64,000 nucleotides of DNA from Strigamia acuminata. Its lineage: Eukaryota > Arthropoda > Chilopoda > Geophilomorpha > Linotaeniidae. The stretch spans positions 63,249,369 through 63,313,368 of the forward strand of contig OX442314.1 of assembly GCA_949358305.1 (NCBI GenBank), read 5' to 3'. The position numbers and the translations under genes were made by a program. How positions within the stretch are numbered: position 1 is the first letter of the stretch; the number at the start of each line of letters is the position of its first letter. Positions 51,208 to 60,465 of the stretch are shown here, piece by piece. The notes under the pieces were generated by a model, which saw only the letters and a program-made list of their open reading frames with translations, searched no databases and was not told the origin of the DNA.

Positions 51208-52035
51208 TGGCTGTTGCAACACGAGGCTAAGATTCGTCGCAACATCCAACGAGCGACAGTACTCGGGCGCAGGGAATCCAAATTGGACCCATGTGTGATT
51301 TTGCCCAAGGAATTGGTGCTTTATCGCGTTCGGTTGCAAGAAAACCAACAGATGCAGGCGTTGGAAGCGACAGTGGCTTTTAGTTACCGACCAAAGCACG
51401 AAACAGCGATCACCATGTCAGATGACCCGTCCATAATAATAACCAACAGTGAAATGGCGTCTCTTGGACATCTTGCGCCAGGTGAAAGGGCTTGGGTTCA
51501 TCCAAGTGTAATTGACCATTATTTGCGAATGCTCGCAAAATTTAACGAACGAGTATGGGCAGTCAGAGTCGACTTTGTCGAAATGATACTGGATTCTAAG
51601 CGGTTCCCAGAAGCGAGGCGATGGATGAAGAAAACCCATGACCATTATGGGAAGTCAGTTTGGATTTTCCCGATACCAGAAATCGATCACTGGCAATTGT
51701 TTGTGGTCGATTGGACCAAATTTCCAACACAGGTAACGCTTTACGATCCGAGCGGGGTTCTCACTTTTAGTTGCCCTGCTTGGGAGCGAGTGCATAATTG
51801 TATTGTCGGAGCTGGAATGGTGTTTCCACGGGGCTATGAGAAGTGGGACCCGCCCCGCATGCAACAGCTTGACGGCGATAGCTGCGGGCCCACTATCTTA
51901 TACTTTGCCCGCCGATATATCGAAGACAGGGACAACATGCGCCATGGCCATCCCATCGATTTGCGCCAGCGTATAGTGTACGAGATCTTACACGAGAAGT
52001 TGATCCCATTCGAAAAGGAGGAAAACCAGCCTTAA
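51208..52035 (+). CDS. Element C extra ORF 2: C48 (Ulp1-type) cysteine protease
   Basis: Open from a phase-0 splice acceptor at 51207 to TAA at 52035, without a nearby upstream ATG, so it is probably a 3' exon. Counting from 51214, the C48 catalytic set is in order: His159 in DHWQLFVVDW, Asp178 in TLYDPSG, Gln218 and Cys224 in QQLDGDSCGP, with Gln six residues before Cys as in Ulp1/SENP enzymes. The segment AWVHPSVIDHYLRML matches the substrate-side WLND-type motif region of the family. Family members cleave SUMO or related modifiers, or viral precursors (adenain). It sits where env is found in errantiviruses, inside the LTRs of element C. Whether it cuts host SUMO or element proteins is unknown. 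Confidence 0.85.
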   Translation, partial: WLLQHEAKIRRNIQRATVLGRRESKLDPCVILPKELVLYRVRLQENQQMQALEATVAFSYRPKHETAITMSDDPSIIITNSEMASLGHLAPGERAWVHPSVIDHYLRMLAKFNERVWAVRVDFVEMILDSKRFPEARRWMKKTHDHYGKSVWIFPIPEIDHWQLFVVDWTKFPTQVTLYDPSGVLTFSCPAWERVHNCIVGAGMVFPRGYEKWDPPRMQQLDGDSCGPTILYFARRYIEDRDNMRHGHPIDLRQRIVYEILHEKLIPFEKEENQP

Positions 52036-52524
52036 TTGGACATTAAGTGTTGTGTGTATATTATTTTTTTTTGTATTATTTGTTTCATTGTTTTGTCAAT
52101 GATGTGAGCCCAGGTATACTGGAGCGAGCAGAGACATTGTAATTCTTTCATTATTTTGAATTTGATATTATTTTTTTGATTTTGTAATTGTTTTCATTTT
52201 TCATTCACATTGAATGTAATGCATTATTTTTTTTGAATTATTAGTTTGTATAGAAAATAGGAAAACGGTAGACAAAAAAAATTAATATAAGTGAGAAAAA
52301 CAGCAAAAAAGTGTTATCTTTAAAAAAAGTGTATTGTGTTGAAATTGACATATCATTTGATTTCATAGTTTGAAATTGTGTTTGATTATTTTATTGTTTA
52401 AAATGAAGTGTGAATTATGTAAAAGCATGAATAACATGGGAAACAGACTTATAAACATGAATAACATGGTTAGCTAATTAGGGTAATTATTTAGGTATTT
52501 TGTTTTCGAGAGTCCGAAAAAGCT
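52036..52524 (+). other. 3' non-coding region of element C
   Basis: AT-rich, no ORF. It ends at the polypurine tract. Confidence 0.6.
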
Positions 52525-52536
52525 AAAGGAGGGGGC
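52525..52536 (+). other. Polypurine tract of element C
   Basis: AAAGGAGGGGGC immediately precedes the 3' LTR. Confidence 0.85.
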
Positions 52537-53043
52537 TGTTACGCGGTGGACGAGCACGCTGTGAATCAGCTGTCGCCACCTCGCTTCCGTAGTTAATCAT
52601 TAGAGAATAACCCCTAAAACTCTCACTAGAGTCCGCCTTAAGCGGATGAGGTAATGACTTTACCTATCACTGAATAATAGAACGATCGAGCTCTATTTAA
52701 TGTTTGACAAGAGCCAAATGGGCACAGAGGTTGACAAGCAGTTATTGCTGTGGCATCTCTAGGTTTTCCCATCCCAAAAGTTATTCATGCTTATTTAGTC
52801 TTAGGTTATTTTTAAGATAGTTTTAGAATTTAGTTTAAGTTAAATTATATTTGTTTTCAGATTGTATTTATGGTTTAATAAACATACTGTTATATTTTAA
52901 TAATAATACAATGAGTCCTCTTCATTTCCTTCTTATTAGCAACACAGTTTAAATGCTAGTTTAACTTAGTGCAATTACAAACCCCTAGTTATAAAATATA
53001 AGTATTTACGTGGTCAAACAGTAGTCAGTCTGGCCACGTAACA
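52537..53043 (+). repeat. 3' LTR of element C
   Basis: 507 bp, matching 43769-44275 except for CACTAGAG in place of CACTTGAG near 52626. Confidence 0.93.
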
Positions 53044-53047
53044 ATAT

Positions 53048-53641
53048 CATATTCTAACAATCGGCCCCCTCGTATTATCAAGCACTCAAGATATTTAGAT
53101 CAATGAGGAAACGATTACAAAATTGTAGGAGATCAGCCTTGTCAACAGATTTCGTGAATATATCCGCAAAATTACTTTTCGTGCCTACATATATGATCTA
53201 GAGGTTGTCCCTTTTGACAAGCTCTCTTATGAAATGGTATCGAATGTCTATGTGTTTTGTTTTCCTGTTTTCAACACAAGACTTCGTAAAATCGACTGTT
53301 GAGATATTGTCGCACAAAACACGATGACAAAACTTATCCACCAAGTCGGGAACAATCTCGTGCAGAACACGAACAATCCATATGTAGTCCTTTACTGTCT
53401 CTGTAAGGGCTACATATTCAGCCTTCATGGTTGATAACGTCACGTTTCGTTGTTTGAAGGTTCTCCAGTAAATGGGTGTGCTCCCTAATGTTACTAGAGT
53501 TCCTCCAACGGAGATTCTGTCGTCTCTGTTGTTGGCATAATCGGAATCGCTATATCCAACAACCTCAATCCGATTATTGGGAAATAACATCAGTCTAAGA
53601 CTCTTCGTTGTTCTCAGATAACTGAGTAAGTCCAATGTCAT
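53048..53641 (-). pseudogene. Copia C: RNase H end and LTR start of another copia element
   Basis: The minus-strand frame reads copia RNase H (VVGYSDSDYANNRDDRISVG, STMKAEYVALTETVKDYIW, KTKHIDIRYHFIRELV), then a TAG stop at 53198-53200, then in the same frame IIYVGTKSNFADIFTKSVD, the usual copia C-terminus. A purine-rich GAGGGGGCCGAT and an LTR start TGTTAGAATATGAT (first base at 53059) follow. Everything upstream of RNase H is replaced by the satellite at about 53640. The LTR is split by element C. Confidence 0.88.
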
Positions 53642-53801
53642 TTAATGCAAATTAAATGTCATTTAATGCAAATTAAATGTCATTTAATGCAAATTAAATG
53701 TCATTTAATGCAAATTAAATGCCAATTAATCCAAATTAAATGCCATTTAATGCAAATTAAATGCCATTTAATGCAAATTAAATGCCATTTAATGCAAATT
53801 A

Positions 53802-53957
53802 AAAGCCAACTATCTAATACTATGCAACAACTTTCCAATACTATGCAACAACTAAGCAACACTATTCAACAACTATGTAATACTATACAATAACTATCTA
53901 ACTCTATGCAACAACTATTCCACACTATGCAACAACTATGCAAACTATGCCATTTAA
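53802..53957. repeat. Block of the CTATGCAACAACT 21-bp unit, copy 1
   Basis: About seven units with ACTATGCAACAACT cores, entered from AAAAGCCAACTATC. The same block recurs at 55615-55765 and 56931-57080, and in longer form at 58325-58612. Confidence 0.9.
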
Positions 53958-55614
53958 TGCAAATTAATCCAAATTAAATGCCAATTAATACAAATTAATC
54001 CAAATTAAATGCCAATTAATACAAATTAAAGCAAATTAAATGTGAATTAATCCAAATTAAATGACATTAAAGGCAAATTAAATGCCATTTAAAGCAAATT
54101 AATCCAAATTAAATGCCAATTAGTGCAAATTAAAGCAAATTAAATGTGAATTAATCCAAATTAAATGACATTAAATGCATATTAATTCAAATTAAATGCC
54201 AATTAATACAAATTAAAGCAAATTAAATGTGAATTAATCCAAATTAAATGACATTAAATGCAAATTAAATGCCATTTAAAGCAAATTAATCCAAATTAAA
54301 TGTCAGTAAATCCAAATTAAATGCCAGTTAATCCAAATTAAATGCCAGTTAATCCAAATTAAATGCCAGTTAATCCAAATTAAATGCCAGTTAATCCAAA
54401 TTAAATGCCAGTTAATCCAAATTAAATGCCAATTAATCCAAATTAAATGCCATTTAATGCAAATTAATCCAAATTAAATGCTAATTAATACAAATTAAAG
54501 CAAATTAAATGTCAATTAATTCAAATTAAATTTCATTTAATGCAAATTAAATGTCATTTAATGCAAATTAAATGTCATTTAATGCAAATTAAATGCCATT
54601 TAATGCAAATTAAATGCCATTTAATGCAAATTAAATGCCATTTAATGCAAATTAAATGCCATTTAATCCAAATTAAAGTAAATTAAATGCCAATTAATCC
54701 AAATTAAATGCTAATTAATACAAATTAAAGCAAATTAAATGTTAATTAATCTAAATTAAATGACATTAAATGCAAATTAATCCAAATTAAATGCCAATTA
54801 ATACAAATTAATCCAAATTAAATGCCAATTAATACAAATTAAAGCAAATTAAATGTGAATTAATCCAAATTAAATGACATTAAAGGCAAATTAAATGCCA
54901 TTTAAAGCAAATTAATCCAAATTAAATGCCAATTAATGCAAATTAAAGCAAATTAAATGTGAATTAATCCAAATTAAATGACATTAAATGCATATTAATT
55001 CAAATTAAATGCCAATTAATACAAATTAAAGCAAATTAAATGTGAATTAATCCAAATTAAATGACATTAAATGCAAATTAAATGCCATTTAAAGCAAATT
55101 AATCCAAATTAAATGTCAGTTAATCCAAATTAAATGCCAGTTAATCCAAATTAAATGCCAGTTAATCCAAATTAAATGCCAGTTAATCCAAATTAAATGC
55201 CAGTTAATCCAAATTAAATGCCAATTAATCCAAATTAAATGCCATTTAATGCAAATTAATCCAAATTAAATGCTAATTAATACAAATTAAAGCAAATTAA
55301 ATGTCAATTAATTCAAATTAAATTTCATTTAATGCAAATTAAATGTCATTTAATGCAAATTAAATGTCATTTAATGCAAATTAAATGTCATTTAATGCAA
55401 ATTAAATGTCATTTAATGCAAATTAAATGTCATTTAATGCAAATTAAATGTTATTTAATGCAAATTAAATGTCATTTAATGCAAATTAAATGTCATTTAA
55501 TGCAAATTAAATGCCAATTAATCCAAATTAAATGCCATTTAATTTGCATTAAATGCCATTTAATGCAAATTAAATGCCATTTAATGCAAATTAAATGCCA
55601 TTTAATGCAAATTA

Positions 55615-55765
55615 AAAGCCAACTATCTAATACTATGCAACAACTTTCCAATACTATGCAACAACTAAGCAACACTATTCAACAACTATGTAATACTATA
55701 CAATAACTATCTAACTCTATGCAACAACTATTCCACACTATGCAACAACTATGCAAACTATGCCA
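55615..55765. repeat. Block of the CTATGCAACAACT 21-bp unit, copy 2
   Basis: Near-identical to the blocks at 53802 and 56931, the latter exactly 1316 bp further on. Confidence 0.9.
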
Positions 55766-55822
55766 TTTAATGCAAATTAATCCAAATTAAATGCCAATTA
55801 ATACAAATTAAAGCAAATTAAA

Positions 55823-56012
55823 TGTGCCCTGTGCCCTGTGCCCTGTGCCCTGTGCCTTGTGCCCTGTGCCCTGTGCCCTGTGCCCTGTGCCCTGTGCCCT
55901 GTGCCCTGTGCCCTGTGCCCTGTGCCCTGTGCCCTGTGCCCTGTGCTCTGTGCCCTGTGCCCTGTGCCCTGTGCCCTGTGCCCTGTGCCCTGTGCCCTGT
56001 GCCCTGTGCCCT
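55823..56012. repeat. TGTGCCC heptamer array 1
   Basis: About 27 tandem TGTGCCC units with two variant units (TGTGCCT and TGTGCTC). The minus strand has GGG every seven bases. Confidence 0.95.
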
Positions 56013-56930
56013 GCAAATTGAATGTCATTTACTGCAATTTAAATGCCATTTACTGCAAATTAAAGCAAATTAAATGCCATTTAATGCAAATTAATAGCCA
56101 TTTAATGCAAATTAATAGCCATTTAATCCAAATTAAAGCAAATTAAATGCCATTTAATGCAAATTAAATGCCATTTAATCCAAATTAAAGTAAATTAAAT
56201 GCCAATTAATCCAAATTAAATGCTAATTAATACAAATTAAAGCAAATTAAATGTGAATTAATCCAAATTAAATGACATTAAATGCAAATTAAATGCCATT
56301 TAAAGCAAATTAATCCAAATTAAATGTCAGTTAATCCAAATTAAATGCCAGTTAATCCAAATTAAATGCCAGTTAATCCAAATTAAATGCCAGTTAATCC
56401 AAATTAAATGCCAGTTAATCCAAATTAAATGCCAATTAATCCAAATTAAATGCCATTTAATGCAAATTAATCCAAATTAAATGCTAATTAATACAAATTA
56501 AAGCAAATTAAATGTCAATTAATTCAAATTAAATTTCATTTAATGCAAATTAAATGTCATTTAATGCAAATTAAATGTCATTTAATGCAAATTAAATGTC
56601 ATTTAATGCAAATTAAATGTCATTTAATGCAAATTAAATGTCATTTAATGCAAATTAAATGTCATTTAATGCAAATTAAATGTCATTTAATGCAAATTAA
56701 ATGTCATTTAATGCAAATTAAATGTCATTTAATGCAAATTAAATGTCATTTAATGCAAATTAAATGTTATTTAATGCAAATTAAATGTCATTTAATGCAA
56801 ATTAAATGTCATTTAATGCAAATTAAATGCCAATTAATCCAAATTAAATGCCATTTAATTTGCATTAAATGCCATTTAATGCAAATTAAATGCCATTTAA
56901 TGCAAATTAAATGCCATTTAATGCAAATTA

Positions 56931-57080
56931 AAAGCCAACTATCTAATACTATGCAACAACTTTCCAATACTATGCAACAACTAAGCAACACTATTCAACA
57001 ACTATGTAATACTATACAATAACTATCTAACTCTATGCAACAACTATTCCACACTATGCAACAACTATGCAAACTATGCC
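56931..57080. repeat. Block of the CTATGCAACAACT 21-bp unit, copy 3
   Basis: Third copy of the block, part of a 1316-bp higher-order duplication with 55615-55765. Confidence 0.9.
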
Positions 57081-57138
57081 ATTTAATGCAAATTAATCCA
57101 AATTAAATGCCAATTAATACAAATTAAAGCAAATTAAA

Positions 57139-57329
57139 TGTGCCCTGTGCCCTGTGCCCTGTGCCCTGTGCCTTGTGCCCTGTGCCCTGTGCCCTGTGCC
57201 CTGTGCCCTGTGCCCTGTGCCCTGTGCCCTGTGCCCTGTGCCCTGTGCCCTGTGCCCTGTGCCCTGTGCTCTGTGCCCTGTGCCCTGTGCCCTGTGCCCT
57301 GTGCCCTGTGCCCTGTGCCCTGTGCCCTG
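57139..57329. repeat. TGTGCCC heptamer array 2
   Basis: Same length and same two variant units as the array at 55823, 1316 bp downstream, but the TGTGCTC unit is shifted by about one repeat. Confidence 0.95.
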
Positions 57330-58324
57330 CAAATTGAATGTCATTTACTGCAATTTAAATGCCATTTACTGCAAATTAAAGCAAATTAAATGCCATTTAA
57401 TGCAAATTAATAGCCATTTAATGCAAATTAATAGCCATTTAATCCAAATTAAAGCAAATTAAATGCCATTTAATGCAAATTAAATGCCATTTAATGCAAA
57501 TTAAATGCCATTTAATGCAAATTAAATGCCATTTAATGCAAATTAAATGCCATTTAATCCAAATTAAAGTAAATTAAATGCCAATTAATCCAAATTAAAT
57601 GCTAATTAATACAAATTAAAGCAAATTAAATGTTAATTAATCTAAATTAAATGACATTAAATGCAAATTAATCCAAATTAAATGCCAATTAATACAAACT
57701 AATCCAAATTAAATGCCAATCAATACAAATTAAAGCAAATTAAATGTGAATTAATCCAAATTAAATGACATTAAATGCAAATTAAATGCCATTTAAAGCA
57801 AATTAATCCAAATTAAATGTCAGTTAATCCAAATTAAATGCCAGTTAATCCAAATTAAATGCCAGTTAATCCAAATTAAATGCCAGTTAATCCAAATTAA
57901 ATGCCAGTTAATCCAAATTAAATGCCAATTAATCCAAATTAAATGCCATTTAATGCAAATTAATCCAAATTAAATGCTAATTAATACAAATTAAAGCAAA
58001 TTAAATTTCATTTAATGCAAATTAAATGTCATTTAATGCAAATTAAATGTCATTTAATGCAAATTAAATGTCATTTAATGCAAATTAAATGTCATTTAAT
58101 GCAAATTAAATGTCATTTAATGCAAATTAAATGTCATTTAATGCAAATTAAATGTCATTTAATGCAAATTAAATGTCATTTAATGCAAATTAAATGTCAT
58201 TTAATGCAAATTAAATGTCATTTAATGCAAATTAAATGTCATTTAATGCAAATTAAATGTCATTTAATGCAAATTAAATGCCATTTAATGCAAATTAAAT
58301 GCCATTTAATGCTAATTAAATGCC

Positions 58325-58612
58325 AACTATCTAATACTATGCAGCAAATATCCAACACTATAAAACAACTATCCAACACTATGCAACAACTATGCAACAC
58401 TATGCAACAACTATCCAATACTATGCAACAACTATTCAATACTATGCAACAACTATCCAATACTATAAAACAACTATCCAATACTATGCAACAACTAATC
58501 AACACTATTCAACAACTAATCAACACTATTCAACAACTATGTAATACTATACAACAACTATCTAACTCTATGCAACAACTATTCCACACTATGCAACAAC
58601 TATGCAAACTGT
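58325..58612. repeat. Long block of the CTATGCAACAACT 21-bp unit, copy 4
   Basis: About 13 units, longer than the other three blocks and with different variants. It ends at the LTR-like insertion. Confidence 0.9.
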
Positions 58613-58841
58613 TGTGTTTAGAAAAGCATGTAACTACATTGATCTCACTAGGTGGCACTGTTGTTGTTAGTTTGACTAGCAACAACGGTGCCATAACAAC
58701 CATTGTATCATTAACAACGAATAAAATAGAGCAGACGACGGCCTGAGTCGGACATAAAAAGACGTGTCTCTTTCTTTTCGGTTTATTCGAGAACACTCGA
58801 AATTCTCAAGTTATTTATGTTCTGACATTGATACATAAAAC
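58613..58841. mobile_element. Probable solo LTR in the satellite
   Basis: About 230 bp of unique sequence starting TGTTGTGTTTAG and ending CATAAAACA, breaking ATGCAAACTATGCC, which is unbroken in the equivalent places at 53937, 55750 and 57066. A short CAAAC-type duplication flanks it. TG/CA-like ends and size suggest a solo LTR; no match to another LTR in the window was seen. Confidence 0.6.
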
Positions 58842-60198
58842 AAACTATGCCATTTAATGCAAATTAATCCAAATTAAATGCCAATTAATACAAATTAAAG
58901 CAAATTAAATGTCAATTAATCCAAATTAAATGCCATTTAATCCAAATTAAATGACATTAAATGCCAATTAAATGCCATTTATTGCCAATTAAATGTCATT
59001 AAATGCAAATTAAATTCCATTTAATCCAAATTAAATTCCATTTAATCCAAATTAAATTCCATTTAATCCAAATTAAATTCCATTTAATCCAAATTAAATG
59101 CCATTTAATGTAAATTAAATGCCATTTAATGTAAATTAATCCATTTAAATGCTAATTAATACAAATTAAAGCAAATTAAATGTCAATTAATCCAAATTAA
59201 ATGACATTAAATGCAAATTAATCCAAATTAAATGCAAATTAATCCAAATTAAATGCCAATTAATACAAATTAAAGCAAATTAAATGTGAATTAATCCAAA
59301 TTAAATGACATTAAATGCAAATTAAATGCCAATTAATGCAAATTAAAGCAAATTAAATGCCAATTAATCCAAATTAAATGCCAATTAATCTAAATAAAAT
59401 GCCATTTAATGCAAATTAAAGTAAATTAAATGCCAATTAATCCAAATTAAATGACATTAAATGCAAATTAATCCAAATTAAATGCCAATTAATCCAAAGT
59501 AAATGCCATTTAATGCCAATTAAATGCCATTTAATGCCAATTAAATGTCATTTAATGCCAATTAAATGTCATTAAATGCAAATTTAATTCCATTTAATCC
59601 AAATTAAATTCCATTTAATCCAAATTAAATGCCATTTAATGCAAATTAAATGCCATTTAATGCAAAGTAAATGCCATTTAATCCAAATTAAATGCCATTT
59701 AATGCAAATTAAATGCCATTTAATGCAAAGTAAACGCCATTTAATCCAAATTAAAGTAAATTAAATGCCAATTAATCCAAATTAAATGCCATTTACTACA
59801 AATTAAATGCCATTAAATGCAGATTAAATTCCATTTAATCCAAATTAAATGACATTAAATGCAAATTAATCCAAATTAAATGCCATTTAATGCAAATTAA
59901 ATGCCATTTACTGCAAATTAAATGCCATTTACTGCAAATTGAATGCCATTTAATGCAAATTAAATGTCATTAAATGCAGATTAAATTCCATTTAATCCAA
60001 ATTAAATGACATTAAATGCAAATTAATCCAAATTAAATGCCAATTAATGCAAAGTAAATGCCATTTAATGCCAATTAATACAAATTAAAGCAAATTAAAT
60101 GTGAATTAATCCAAATTAAATGACATTAAATGCAAATTAAATGTCATTTAAAGCAAATTAAATGTCATTTAAAGCAAATTAAATGTCATTTAAAGCAA

Positions 60199-60445
60199 TG
60201 TAAAGTTATCGCCTCTCTCGAAACTTGTTAGAAACTTTTAAAGAAACTTTTGCCAAAATGGCCACACAACCAGTCAGTTTGCAAGTTACAACAGGAATGT
60301 CTTTTTTATTTTACAAGAAAATGTACAAAAGGTTTTAATCTCTTTAATCTTTTAACTCGTTCTTGAATTCCTCGTGCTGGCGCGCGCGTCCTGTTGGCGA
60401 TCCTGTCGCCCCCTGGTGTTGTGCTTTCTGTACCGCGCCTTCACA
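60199..60445 (-). repeat. Probable 3' LTR of element D
   Basis: In element orientation it would begin TGTGAAGGCGCGG and end ACTTTACA, 247 bp with TG/CA ends, after a purine-rich GAGTGTGGAA. The left edge coincides with the end of the satellite. The 5' LTR is outside the window, so the limits are inferred. Confidence 0.55.
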
Positions 60446-60465
60446 TTCCACACTCGACCATCCGA

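Larger units (their letters stand above)
43769..53043 (+). mobile_element. Element C: Ty3-type retrotransposon with extra ORFs, 9275 bp
   Basis: LTRs of 507 bp at 43769-44275 and 52537-53043 (TGTTACGCGG to ACGTAACA) differ at about one visible position. An ATAT duplication flanks the element (43765-43768 and 53044-53047). The interior has a short gag remnant, pol in two frames, two extra ORFs in env position, and a PPT. It sits inside the LTR of copia C. The gag truncation and pol frameshift suggest this copy is defective, but the insertion is young by LTR identity. Confidence 0.93.
53642..60198. repeat. 21-bp ATGCAAAT satellite region, about 6.5 kb
   Basis: Tandem and dispersed copies of a 21-bp unit built on ATTTAATGCAAATTAAATG plus two variable bases, with variants where GC is replaced (ATTAATCCAAATTAAATGCC). 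Homogeneous runs lie at 53642-53800, 55325-55505, 56535-56825 and 58008-58315; elsewhere the units are mixed. In three places it passes into a second 21-bp unit (CTATGCAACAACTATCCAAT type). There are no genes: long ORFs such as 58015-58746 come from the period being a multiple of 3. Confidence 0.95.

Noticed and set aside
55822-56146. Cysteine/proline-rich ORFs (CPVPCAL repeats)
   Set aside because: A product of the TGTGCCC array, open in several frames.
58015-58746. 243-aa ORF of repeated MQIKCHL and MQQLSNT units
   Set aside because: The 21-bp period keeps any stop-free frame open; no promoter or start context supports a gene.
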